Positions 33,608 through 44,398 of a stretch of DNA of 64,000 nt are shown here, piece by piece (within the stretch, counting starts at the first letter, position 1; each line of letters opens with the position of its first letter). A model generated the notes under the pieces. It saw only the letters and a list, made by a program, of their open reading frames with translations, ran no database searches and was not told where the DNA came from. The position numbers and the translations under genes are program-made. The DNA lies in NCBI RefSeq assembly GCF_000346465.2, contig NC_034012.1, forward strand, positions 7,104,800 through 7,168,799, given 5' to 3'. Source of the stretch: Prunus persica (taxonomy: Eukaryota > Streptophyta > Magnoliopsida > Rosales > Rosaceae).

Positions 33608-36139
33608 ATGATTTATAGGAGGAAGCTTTTCCCTATAAATTTTTGTAGACTCACCAAAACCCCTACCTTCAGCTCTGCATTTCACGATTTCAATTCACGG
33701 AGTCTTTGTACAAATGAACTTAATAGTTGTGGAGGAAGTTTCAGGTTATGGAGCTCTATAACGGGTTTCAATTTAATTTCTCCGAGATTTTCTGTACCAG
33801 AAAAACCCAATTTTGTGAGGAGCTCTGGGTTTTCGAGTGCAAATTTGGTTGAAAACCCATTTTCTTTAGGCCCTGGTTTGATTAGAAAATACTCTTCTGG
33901 GAAGAACAGTGATGAGTGGACTGAGGAAATTGAGTATTTGGATGAATCAGGCAGTGTAATTTACACTGGAAAAGGTATACGGTCCGTTGAGCCAGGGCTC
34001 GATGATCATGTAATGGTGGGTGATTTGAAGAAGCCGTTTTTGAATGCCTCTGCGATTGCTAAGATTGTTGAGGTTGTGAAGAGGTGGAAATGGGGGCCTG
34101 AATTAGAGACCCAATTGGACAAACTCCAGTTTGTACCAAACATGACTCACATTACTCAGGCCTTGAAGGTTATTAAAGATGGTGATGGGGCTTTGACATT
34201 GTTTCGATGGGCTAAGAGGCAGCCTTGGTATTTGCCAAGTGATGAGTGTTTTGTTATATTGTTTGATGGCCTAAACCAAAGTAAGGACTTTGATGGAATT
34301 CAATCATTATTTGATGAGATGGTGCAGGATTCAAGTAATAAGGGGGTTTTATCATCTAGTGCATATAACCGTGTCATTCAGTTTTTGGCTAAAGCTGATA
34401 AAATGGAGGTGTCGTTTTGTTGCTTTAAGAAGATTCAAGATTCAGGTTTCAAAGTTGATACTCAGACATATAATTCGCTTATAACCTTGTTTTTGAATAA
34501 GGGTTTACCTTATAAGGCATTTGAGATATATGAGAGCATGCAAGCTGCAAACTGTTCATTGGATGGATCAACCTATGAGTTAATGGTACCAAACTTGGCA
34601 AAATCGGGCCGCCTTGATGCTGCATTTAAGCTCTTCCAAGAAATGAAAGAAAGGAATTTTAAACCCAGCTTTAATGTCTTTGGATCGCTTGTTGATTCAA
34701 TGGGAAAAGCTGGCAGATTGGACATGTCAATGAAGGTATACATGGAAATGCAGGGTTATGGTTTCAGACCATCTGCTCCCATGTATGTTTCTATGATTGA
34801 GTCATATGTGAAGGCTGGGAAATTAGATGCTGCCCTTAGGCTTTGGGATGAGATGAAGAAAGCAGGTTTTAGGCCTAACTTTGGGTTATACACAATGATT
34901 GTTGAGTCCCATGCAAAGTCAGGAAAACTTGATATTGCAATGTCTACCTTTACAGATATGGAGAGGGTTGGATTTCTACCCACTCCATCTACATATTCAT
35001 GTCTATTAGAAATGCATGCTGCCTCGGGACAAGTAGATTCCGCTATGAGGCTGTATAACTCAATGATCAATGCAGGTTTAAGACCAGGTCTAAGTACTTA
35101 CACCTCCCTTTTGATGCTCTTGGCTAATAAGAAGCTTGTAGATGTGGCTGCCAAAATTTTGCTTGAGATGAAGACCATGGGATATTCTGTTGATGTGAGT
35201 GCTAGTGATGTTCTGATGGTGTATATAAAGGATGGTTCTGTTGATCTTGCCTTGCGGTGGCTACGTTTCATGGGTTCCTCAGGGATTAGAACAAATAACT
35301 TTATAATCAGACAGTTGTTCGAGTCGTGTATGAAGAGTGGTTTGTATGAGTCAGCAAAGCCTCTCCTAGAAACATATGTGAATGCTGCTGCAAAAGTAGA
35401 CCTCATTCTTTACACATCCATTCTGGCCCATCTTGTCAGATGCCAGGAAGAAGAGAACGAGAGGCATTTGATGTCAATACTTGGTGCCACAAGACATAAG
35501 GCACACGCTTTTATGTGTGGACTCTTCACGGGCCCAGAACAGAGGAAACAACCAGTCTTATCTTTTGTGAGGGAATTTTTTCAAGGTATTGATTATGAGT
35601 TGGAAGAGGGGCCTGCTAGATACTATGTTAATGTTCTCCTCAACTACCTTGTTCTTATGGGGCAGATAAACCGAGCTCGATGTGTTTGGAAAGTTGCCTA
35701 CGAGAATAAGCTTTTCCCAAAGGCGATAGTTTTTGATCAGCAAATTGCTTGGTCCCTGGACGTTAGGAACTTATCAGTTGGAGCTGCACTAATAGCCGTT
35801 GTGCATACTCTCCATAGGTTCAGAAAAAGAATGTTGTATTATGGTGTTGTCCCCAGGAGAATTAAATTGGTCACGGGACCGACTTTGAAGATTGTGGTTG
35901 CACAGATTTTGAGCTCAGTGGAATCTCCATTTGAGGTTAGCAAAGTGGTGCTGAGGGCTCCGGGAGACGCTGTCATGGAGTGGTTTAAGAAACCTATTGT
36001 TCAACAGTTTCTTCTGAATGAGATTCCATCAAGGTCTGACATCCTCATGCACAAACTGAACACTCTTTTTCCTAGTTCTGCACCTGAATTGAGATCTCTG
36101 GCCCCTCCCAAAATGCTCATGGCAAGGAAAGCGATGTAA
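33608..36139 (+). CDS. EMB2217: PPR-SMR protein, EMB2217-like
   Basis: A single exon gives 843 residues. The N-terminus is basic, Ser/Phe-rich and free of acidic residues for about 20 positions (MIYRRKLFPINFCRLTKTPT), as in organelle targeting peptides. From about 190 to 600 there are repeated P-type PPR units (e.g. TYNSLITLFLNKGLPYKAFE, YVSMIESYVKAGKLDAALRL, YTMIVESHAKSGKLDIA). The C-terminal part around 715-800 (LDVRNLSVGAALIAVVHTLH and KLVTGPTLKIVV) is an SMR-like domain. The overall architecture and the block EWTEEIEYLDESGSVIYTGK fit the Arabidopsis At1g79490 (EMB2217) family, as I recall it. PPR-SMR proteins act in organelle RNA or DNA metabolism and loss of EMB2217 is embryo-lethal. No truncation seen. 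Confidence 0.9.
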   Translation: MIYRRKLFPINFCRLTKTPTFSSAFHDFNSRSLCTNELNSCGGSFRLWSSITGFNLISPRFSVPEKPNFVRSSGFSSANLVENPFSLGPGLIRKYSSGKNSDEWTEEIEYLDESGSVIYTGKGIRSVEPGLDDHVMVGDLKKPFLNASAIAKIVEVVKRWKWGPELETQLDKLQFVPNMTHITQALKVIKDGDGALTLFRWAKRQPWYLPSDECFVILFDGLNQSKDFDGIQSLFDEMVQDSSNKGVLSSSAYNRVIQFLAKADKMEVSFCCFKKIQDSGFKVDTQTYNSLITLFLNKGLPYKAFEIYESMQAANCSLDGSTYELMVPNLAKSGRLDAAFKLFQEMKERNFKPSFNVFGSLVDSMGKAGRLDMSMKVYMEMQGYGFRPSAPMYVSMIESYVKAGKLDAALRLWDEMKKAGFRPNFGLYTMIVESHAKSGKLDIAMSTFTDMERVGFLPTPSTYSCLLEMHAASGQVDSAMRLYNSMINAGLRPGLSTYTSLLMLLANKKLVDVAAKILLEMKTMGYSVDVSASDVLMVYIKDGSVDLALRWLRFMGSSGIRTNNFIIRQLFESCMKSGLYESAKPLLETYVNAAAKVDLILYTSILAHLVRCQEEENERHLMSILGATRHKAHAFMCGLFTGPEQRKQPVLSFVREFFQGIDYELEEGPARYYVNVLLNYLVLMGQINRARCVWKVAYENKLFPKAIVFDQQIAWSLDVRNLSVGAALIAVVHTLHRFRKRMLYYGVVPRRIKLVTGPTLKIVVAQILSSVESPFEVSKVVLRAPGDAVMEWFKKPIVQQFLLNEIPSRSDILMHKLNTLFPSSAPELRSLAPPKMLMARKAM

Positions 36140-36731
36140 ACATTGAGGAGATTTGAGATTAGGTCCAGGCTATGCACTTGTGAAATGGAAATGTGTTACT
36201 TGTTGATTTTTGACCTTTGTCTGAAAATAATGGAACATGTATATAATCTTCAATTTTTTCAGCAAGTTCCTTTTACTTACTCTTCTGGTTTTTGCTTCGG
36301 TTTTTTGAATAGAAATACTTGAAAATTATAGTCTCATATTGGTTGTCGAATTTTGATGCATCATCTATGACATGATTCTTGGTTTGTGGCCGGGTCTACG
36401 AAAATTTTGGGTTATCTTTCATGTCGAATTGTTTTCTTGGGGAAGCAAATGATTCCACTAAAACCAACTTAAGTCGTTTTTGACAATATATAGCTGAAAA
36501 TTGAAAGCTGGAATCATTGCCAAAACGAACATGACATAGACAAATGCAACTTCTTTTTTTTCTTTTAAGTAATAAAATCCAAATTCCTTGCTTCAAATCT
36601 ACATCAGCATATCCAAATGCAACTTGTTAGTAATTTACTACAAAAACCAATTAGTCTAACATGCAAAAGTAAGATCTTTGCATGACCAGACTAGACAAGG
36701 TCATAAGAAAGCAAAAGAAAAGGCAGGCAGA
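36140..36731. other. Convergent 3' ends of the PPR and RPS9 genes
   Basis: 3' untranslated and spacer DNA between two genes ending towards each other. No other gene seen. Confidence 0.6.
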
Positions 36732-38136
36732 TCAACGTTTGGAAAACTGTGGAGCTTTGCGAGCTTTCTTGAGACCCGCCTTCTTCCTTTCAACCACTCT
36801 GGAGTCCCTGGTCAGCAGCCCCTCCTTTCTCAGAGGTGCTCTGTGGTCCTCACTCACCTTCAGCAGTGCTCGAGCAATGCCGAGGGATATAGCCTGAGCC
36901 TGGCCAGAAAGCCCACCGCCGTGAGCCTTCACAAAGACATCATAGCTACTTTCGTATCCCAAAGTACCCAACGGTACTTTGAGATACTGCAGCCACAGTG
37001 GGTTGCCTTGAAGATACTCCTGCACAGGCAAAGATAGACAAAATTTCATAAGTAACTTTGGGGCTTGCTTGTACAGCCAAAAATAATGGTATGCTTTCAT
37101 GAACAACTCAAATAACTGTTTCATTCACCATCAAGATCCTTAAATAAAGTAAAACAATTTCTAAAGTTCTTCATAAGAGGTAAAGATAGGAGGAGATGAG
37201 TAACTGGTAATTGCCCACAGCTGCACCTCCAAATAAAGAAGGATGTTATCACTGATTGGAAGGACAATCAAACTTAAGAATACAGTGACCATGTCTCTTA
37301 TTCTTCATTGCCACTAGTGTCCCGGGTTTGCGCCTTGGTCTAAGGTCAAGGGGTTGGAGTAGTAGGATTATGTATCCCACCATTCTTGATAGGGTAAGAT
37401 ATCCTACAAAAATGCACATAATGGGCTTATCTATTATCCTATCCATGCTTCTTTTGAACACCAAACCTGGTATTGGATTAAATCCTACCCCCCACCAAGC
37501 TAGGCCTATAGTATTCTATCGTCCAGGTAATGCAACAGAGGGAGTACCAAATCCACAAGCAATTGAGAACTCTGAGATTTTCACCACATTATTGTTCTGC
37601 GGGAAATTCAAAAGCTCGAGACATGACATTGTGCATTCTCAATCAATCATTGATTTTCACCATATATGAAATGAAACCCAGACAGGTAAAGATGTAACAG
37701 CAATTGAAAAACAGGCATAAAAAAATTATGCATTCGGATGATGAACACGGAACCAATTCGAAACCCTAACTACACTTAGAGAAGGGGAGAGAGAGAAGAC
37801 CTTGGCATCCCGATAGTTTATTATGATTTTTCCAGTGCCCTCCTGGAGCACAACGCGAGCGATTGCGCATTTCCGACGACCAGTGCCGATGATTGTCTGA
37901 GCTGCAAAGCCACCGGGAAGCCTCGATTTCACGTATTTTTTGAGGTCCGCAGACTGCAGAGCTTCTGGGGGAGCTACCGAGGCAGAGGCGATGATCGGCG
38001 GAGGGGTACTCGTAAGGGTTCCACACGACACTGATCTGGATTTGGGAAATGAGACGACGCTAGGGTTCTGAGCTACGTGAGACGAAAATGAGAGAGAAGA
38101 GAGTGACGAAGTGAGAGCTAGTATGGGAGCCGCCAT
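36732..38136 (-). CDS. RPS9: Plastid 30S ribosomal protein S9 (uS9c)
   Basis: Two exons, 38136-37801 and 37019-36732, give 207 residues. The first ~50 ([20 protein letters not shown]..., Ser-rich, few acidic residues) form a chloroplast transit peptide. The uS9 body follows: [37 protein letters not shown] across the intron, [20 protein letters not shown], and the basic tail [17 protein letters not shown] that reaches the P-site tRNA in ribosomes. The length equals the Arabidopsis protein within a residue. The exon-1 donor is AAG|GTCTTC, a poor consensus, but it is the only one that joins the conserved parts in frame. The 781-bp intron holds no gene. Confidence 0.95.
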
Positions 38137-38199
38137 TTTTGCCCAATTTTTCTCAGACTGTTATGTGGATTTAGTTTTGCCAGCCAGCTCTGAGCTGGT

Positions 38200-38700
38200 G
38201 GGAGAGGATAAAGGGATTTTGTTACAACCACGAACAAGAAGGTGCATTAGAAAAAAAAAAACAAAAAATATATATATAAAAACAAAAAAGAACAAAGAAA
38301 AAAGACATTAAGCCTTAATTCAACTCTATCAAGTAGAGTTTAATCAAGGGAGGCTGACTGTCAACACATATTTGCCTTCATACCCTCAAAGGATTGTTAA
38401 ATGTAGTAGGTTACGTCTGCAATTTAATGGAGTAAAAAAGTCGATGCTTTAGGAGTTTAGCGTGTTTTACTTTTGTAATGTAACGAAATAAAAAAATCGA
38501 TGCTTTAGAAATTTAACATGTTTATTTATCAGGAATGATTCCAAAACATGTTTCTCTTGTATTTACTAATGCGTTATTTTGGAACGATTTCAATAAAAAA
38601 TTTATGAATTTTAGAATGAGATAAATTAAGGAAGCAGTTGATCCAATTTGAATTACTTGATTCTCTAATTCAAGTTTCCCGATTCATGATAAGTAAACAT
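38200..38700. other. Upstream region of RPS9, no gene seen
   Basis: AT-rich. A short direct repeat (atgtaacgaaataaaaaaatcgatgctttag and variants) occurs at about 38430 and 38480. Confidence 0.5.
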
Positions 38701-38719
38701 GAAGTTTTTCTTTTTTGGA

Positions 38720-38990
38720 TTGGAAGGCTGTGTAGAAATCAGAAGAGACATTCATGTCGTCTTGAAGAGGAGAATCAAGCCAAATTGCCTCTTCCAGCCA
38801 ATAAAAACTGGATTCTAAATTCAAAGCAAGCTGGGCTAAAGCATGCACAACTTTGTTTGCTTCCCTAGGCGTAAATTGAAAATGTACATTTTGTAAGTTC
38901 ATTTTGTAAGTTGTAAGGGCTGAGACACCAAGGGTCCAAAGCATGACATCAAGAAAATAAATAATATTTTGAGCAGAATTGGTTATGTCA
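38720..38990 (-). pseudogene. RNase H-like (RVT_3) fragment of a LINE-type element
   Basis: The minus strand reads NVHFQFTPREANKVVHALAQ then LALNLESSFYWLEEAIW. This is the C-terminal end of the plant non-LTR/RVT_3 RNase H domain (pattern F..R.AN...H.LA..AL). It stops near 38720 and has no upstream reverse transcriptase, so it is a short relic lying just beyond the ZIP pseudogene. Confidence 0.7.
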
Positions 38991-39069
38991 AGTGTTAAAA
39001 TCCTATAACCACAAAAAACAGAAGAAATTATTGTTGTTATGTGGCCCAAAATTATATACTGCTTAAAAT

Positions 39070-40786
39070 TCATGCCCACTTGGCTAAGAGAGACATACAG
39101 CCAGACCCTAGAAGAAGTGAAATATATGCTCCTGATTGGATCCTCATGTTGCTTTGCATTCTGGGGTTCATGAAATCTGCTGCCAGTAGGTCAACGAGAG
39201 CCATGTAAATTAATATCCCAGCTGCAGCAGCATTGAAAATCCATTCAACAATTAGAGCAGTGGGACAATTGCCATTGTAACCGGTTGATATGCCAATACC
39301 AATTGCAATCCCTACTGGGGTAGTGAGTGAGAAAATTGTCGCCATAATCGCTGCGGATCGAGACTTGAATTTAGCCTGCAAGGCAGTAGAGAAGGAGCTT
39401 TATAACTGTAAGTGGAGATCATGATACTTATTCTTCCTACTTTGTCCTTACTAGAGGATGTAGAGTCAAACCTGGGAGATGCAGCCACCAAGTCCCATGC
39501 CTTGAAAGAATTGATGGAAAGACAAAGCCACCATGAGAGGCTTTATTGTTTCAGGGCTTTGGGAAGCACCCAGTGATATTCCAACTATAACCGAGTGCAC
39601 TAGGATCCCCAGCTCCAAGACCTACAAGATGACCATGCAAGCTAAAATTTCAGAAAACAATATAAAACTAATGAGATGCTTGCTTTTCTCAATAAAGTTC
39701 CTTACTTGGGAAATGACGCGATGCCTGATCAATTCTGGTGACCTCAATTCTTCAGAGCCATGACCATGATGACCCTGTGTGGCATGTACATGATCTGCTG
39801 CACGACCATGTACATGATCACCCTTCTCCAATTCATGAACTGTCACTTCAATTGTTTGGACTTTATGTTTGACCTCTGATAGCCCCCGGTTGCCAATGAA
39901 TCAACCATCAGTGTTCCAATGGCAGATAGCATGGCAACAAAACCAGTGAAGGGAAATTTCCCCATGGGTTTTCTTTGAGGCATGGTGAAGTCAAGTTGTC
40001 AAATGCATCTGGTAGTATGTGAATGAACCCAGTTGCAAGAATAACGCCGGCTGCAAAGGCCTTGATCATGAAGAAGATGTCGTTTTCGGGCCTTAGAGTT
40101 GGGATCTTCTTGCCTAGCAATGGCAAACTGACCCCAATAGCACCAGCAACAAGAATGGAAGCAATGGAACCTAGTTTTTACTTAAGTGCAGCTTCTTTGT
40201 TGTGCTTTGTGTCCTCAGATTCACATGTACAGTCTCCAAATACCGTAGTGGGAAATAGAAGAATTAGGATTGCTATTATCTTCAGGGTAAATTACTCAAA
40301 TGGTCCTCAAATTTATACCTGATTTATATTTTGGTCCCTCAATTAAATTATTCGTTCAAATGGTCCATCAACTCTATATTAATCGCTCCATTGATCCTAC
40401 CGTTACATTATGTTAATGTTGTCGTCAAATGTAAGGGTAAAACCGTCCATAACCGTCCTATGTTCTCCAAATATGTGATAAAGTGGTGATACATAGGTAA
40501 TAAAGTGGTGATACATAGGTGATGAAATGGTGATAAAGAGGCGATACATAGGTGATAAAGTGGTGATACATAAGTGATATAGTGGTGGTAAAGGGGTGAT
40601 ACATAGGTCAAAAGTCTTATTTACCCCCACAAATATAGCATGTTCTGCTCACATGACTAAATTTAACAGAAAATGTAACAGTATGACCAAAGCGCTGATT
40701 ATAAAGAGTTGGTGGACTATTTGAATGAATAATCTAGTTTAGGGAAATTTTGAGGACCATTTGAGTAATTTACCCTTATCTTCAAC
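39070..40786 (-). pseudogene. ZIP metal transporter pseudogene, split by a MITE
   Basis: Paralogue of the intact gene at 43045-44398. Pieces: signal peptide start MLK (40786-40776), MITE 40285-40775, exon 1 continuation 40284-39708, exon 2 about 39474-39622, exon 3 about 39070-39376. Damage seen: the MITE splits codons 4-5; a TAA replaces a Tyr codon in AALK(Y)KLGS near 40179; one base is lost in the PWGNFP segment near 39950-39960, shifting frame; the His-rich loop has an extra stop-bearing stretch near 39840. In exon 2 the metal-site motif HQFFEG has become HQFFQG, and exon 3 has [11 protein letters not shown] changed to [11 protein letters not shown]. It can make no full transporter. Exons remain alignable, so decay is recent. 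Confidence 0.92.
40285..40775. mobile_element. Mutator-type MITE, copy B, with 9-bp target duplication
   Basis: 491 bp with inverted termini (GGGTAAATTACTCAAATGG at the left, CCATTTGAGTAATTTACCC at the right). The target duplication TTATCTTCA is perfect at 40276-40284 and 40776-40784. The paralogue at about 44350-44365 (attatccttaacatgttga) is the empty site. The interior has several copies of ataaagtggtgatacatagg. A 9-bp duplication with TIRs is the Mutator superfamily signature. Inverted relative to copy A at 2688-3145. Confidence 0.96.
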
Positions 40787-41423
40787 ATGTTGAAAGAGGG
40801 AGCTTTGAGAAGTGGGAAAAGGTGAGAGAAAGAAAGGAGGGAAAATTTATAGTGAAAGCTTTTTGGTTTTTGCGTTTTGGGTCTTTGAGAAAGGTGGAGT
40901 TTAGTTTTCTGTGGAAAGAGAGAAATGTGCACTGCTGGATGATTTGAGTCACTTTGTTTGCAAAACAAAGAGATGGAAAATTCTGGTGGTTACTCTTAGT
41001 CACAACTCACAGAGCACAGGTTGTATGCAGTGCATGTGGCACCAAGAATAGATTGGATGACCTAAACTCCAATCCCACATGATTCATTTTTGTGTGGAAG
41101 ATACTTAAATTGTCAGGACTCTGCAGCCACCCCTCAGATTCTGTAGTAGATGGTATTTTCATCCTTACTAACCCATTTTGTCTTAGCCAATCATCTGGTA
41201 TTAAAATTTCAAGATAGCTAAAGTTTCACCATGTTTTATTTCTCTAGTTTTGGTGAAGTTGTTGGAATTGGGCAATTAGGAGAATGAGGTTGTTTCAGTA
41301 ACTCAACAGTGATGTCATAGAGAATCATGATGGTCTTGTAAACAATTGATTTTGAGAGAAGGGATGACAGAAAAAAAGAAGATTTTTTATTTATTTTAAA
41401 ATTTTAAAATTTTGGGTGTCTGA

Positions 41424-41969
41424 GAGTATCCAAAATAGTGGTGAGTAAATTTGGAGTGTAAAGCCACTTTTACATCCCATTTACACCTTTAGGGAATGTA
41501 AATGTGGTTTATGCTCCAATAGGAGGAAGGTAAATCAAAAGATGTATATTCGTTTTTTTTTGTTTTTTTGTTAATCAAATGCAATTAAATCTAGGCCTTT
41601 GATTTTCAAAAAGAAACACTTTGGACCACTTATTTGGTGACCGTTGGAGGCTGTATTCAGCCAATTTGCACTTTGTCTTCCATATGGCCAGTCACTTTGC
41701 TTTTTCTAATGAGTATCCTTCTACTTGTGCTTAAATGGAGAGTGGAATCACCTTTTCAGCTGCTCTTCTCTCTCCTCTCTCCTCATTTCTTTCTTGTGGG
41801 GTGAGCAAAATGGGTGTAAAAATAGATGTAAATTAGCATCTTTTTATACACATATGGTGACCAATGTAAATGTATAAGCCTTTACATCCTCTTATTGCAG
41901 CAACTTCCAGTGACAATAGGTGTAAATTTAGCATACATCCATCTTTACACACTACTATTATGGATGCTC
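41424..41969. mobile_element. Tourist/Harbinger-like MITE with TGA duplication
   Basis: The ends GAGTATCCAAAATAGTGGTG and CACTACTATTATGGATGCTC are inverted copies. TGA flanks both sides (41421-41423, 41970-41972). The right unit at about 45158 (gtgtctgagacag) is the empty site. A 3-bp T-N-A duplication suggests the PIF/Harbinger superfamily. Non-coding. Confidence 0.85.
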
Positions 41970-42179
41970 TGAGACAACTCAAAAACGATTCACATTCAAG
42001 CATAGCGTGTAAGAAGCCTACAAGATGAAGACAGAATGTATTCATTCAAACATATTGATCAAGGAAGTTTGGCTTAGATTTCATCGATTTGGGGCTTGGA
42101 TTAAGATTGTCAACCCAATAATGTCGATATATTATGTCTTCATCTTTTTAGTATTATTATAATTATGTGCCTTTTGGTG

Positions 42180-43040
42180 GAGACATGCACACATGATTGC
42201 AGCTATATGCATTATTGAATATTTAATACGACTCTTTATCCATTGATGAATGAATAGAACCGTTCTTCATGAATATTCAATTCACCGGACCTATAGTTAA
42301 GGAAGTGTGATACTCTAACATAATTGTCAACTCCTAAGAGCTTTTTGAAGAAGGGGTTATCACTTTTCGATGCCTCGCCCTAACGAGAAAAACTTGCCTA
42401 CGCTATAAAACGAATTGACAGTGTCTCACATTTACTATATCACGTGAGTGGCACATGGCTAAAGTAGCCATGTTATTAAAGTGATCCCTCATTTCCACTT
42501 CACTTTGGTTTGAATTTATGATACATCTCTTTGTCACAAATGTTTAGACTTTTGCAGACAAACAGCTTAATGTTACCGACTCCGATAACACTTTTAACTA
42601 GTAATGCAATCACATTTTTGTATATTTTATTTTATCAAGTTTCTGATATGGTATTTTTACAATCTTTAACATGTTCCTCACGTGTGACAACCACATAGTA
42701 AGCCACATTTAGGTGGGTCAAAGTCCAAAAATAGAAGCATTGGGACGACCCTAGCACGCTAGCAGCATCATTGGCCAATAGGCCTACAACAGAGAAAGGG
42801 GAAGACTCTAAAACATGATGACCCAAACTAGAGTTTTAGCCTATGTGAGACTAAACAAAGAATGAGCGTGATAATCTTACCCTTAATCAATGAAACATCG
42901 TGATAGAGTCCAATTCCACTTTAATTCTTGGAATACCTTCATTCCAAGCAAGGATTAAAGCCCTAAAAACACCTCACAACTCTGCTTCAAGGATTATGAC
43001 ACGCCCTTAATTAACAAACCACACTTTAATATGTAATAGG
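42180..43040. other. Spacer between the ZIP units, no gene seen
   Basis: AT-rich DNA with no recognisable coding sequence. The 63-codon frame at 42635-42826 shows no family. Confidence 0.5.
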
Positions 43041-43044
43041 AACC

Positions 43045-44398
43045 TCAAGCCCACTTGGCTAAGACAGACATACAACCAGTCCCCAGAAGAAGTGAAATAT
43101 ATGCTCCTAATTGAATCCCCAAATTGCTTTGCAGTCTAGGGTTCATGAAATCAGCTGCCAGTAGGTCAACAAGAGCCATGTAAATCAAAATCCCAGCTGC
43201 AGCAGCATTGAAAGTCCCTTCAACAATTAGAGCAGTGGGACTGCTCTCATTGTAAACGGTTGATATGCCAATGCCAATTGCAATCCCTACTGGGGTTGTG
43301 AGGGAGAAAAATGCAGCCATGATAGCTGCAGACCGAGACTTGAATTTAGCCTGCAAAGCAGTTGAGAAGGAGCTTAATGATTGTAAGTGAGATCATGATA
43401 GTGTAGATATAGATCAGAATGCAATTGTGACAAATAGAGAAATCCTTTTAGATCAAGAGAATGTACTGTACATAACAAGTCAAAAGAGAATTTCCTTTTA
43501 AAACACCGACTTCCTACTTCGTCCTTACTAGAGGCTGCAGAGTCAAACCTGGGAGATGCAGCCACCAAGTCCCACGCCCTCAAAGAATTGATGGAAAGAC
43601 AGAGCCACCATGAGAGGCTTTATTGTTTCAGGGCTTTGGGAAGCACCCAATGATATTCCAATTATAACTGAGTGAACTAGGATCCCCAGCTCCAAGACCT
43701 ACAAGATGACCATGTAAGCTAAAATTTCAGAGAACAAAATAAATAGTAATGAGATGCTTGCTTTTCTCAGTAAAGTTCCTTACTTGCGAAATGACACGGT
43801 TCCTGATTAATTCTGATGACATCAATTCTTCAGAGCCATGAGCATGACTCTGTGTGGCATGTGTGTGGCCATGTACATGATCTGCTGCATGACCATGTAC
43901 ACGATCACCCGTCTCCAATTCATGAACTTGGTTGGACTTTATGTTGGACCTCTGATAGTAACCGGTTGCCAATGAATCAACCATCAGTGTTCCAATGGCA
44001 GATAGCATGGCAACAAAACCAGTGAAGGGAAATTTTCCCCATGGATTTTCTTTAAGACATGGTGAGGTCAAGTTGTCAAATGCATCTGGTAGTATGTGAA
44101 TGAACGCAGTTGCTAGAATGACGCCGGCTGCGAAGGCCTTGATCATGAAGAAGATGTCGTTTTCGGGTCTTAGAGTTGGGATTTTCTTGCCTAGCAATGG
44201 CAGACTGACCCCAACAGCACCAGCAACAAGGATGGAAGCTATGGAACCTAGTTTGTACTTGAGTGCAGCTTCTTTGTTGTGCTCTGTGTCCTCGGATTCA
44301 CATGTACAGTCTCCAAATACCATAGTGGGAAAAAGAAAAATTAAGATGGATATTATCCTTAACATGTTGAAAGAGGGAGCTAATTGAAAAGTGAACAT
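43045..44398 (-). CDS. ZIP-family zinc/iron transporter
   Basis: Three exons, 44398-43784, 43698-43549 and 43350-43045, give 356 residues. ZIP proteins move Zn2+ or Fe2+ into the cytosol. Seen: a signal peptide ([13 protein letters not shown]), eight membrane segments by family analogy, [20 protein letters not shown], a His-rich cytosolic loop ([20 protein letters not shown]), the metal-site segments [14 protein letters not shown] and [14 protein letters not shown], and a C-terminal [10 protein letters not shown]...SVLAKWA. Two starts are possible: 44398 or the inner ATG at 44365 (MLRII). The outer ATG is missing from the pseudogene copy, which favours the inner one (345 residues). It resembles the ZIP1/ZIP3/ZIP5 group; the exact substrate cannot be read from sequence. 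All ligand residues seem intact, unlike its neighbour. Confidence 0.94.

Larger units (their letters stand above)
39070..42180. repeat. Tandem duplication including the ZIP gene, left unit
   Basis: This corresponds to 43045-45340. Shared beyond the gene: the promoter side (ttgtatgcagtgcatgtg...aagaatag), tctgcag.cacccc.cagattctgt, gttttatttctc, and tgatcaaggaagtttggctt followed by caacccaataatgtcgatat. The left unit is longer because it gained two MITEs. Confidence 0.88.
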
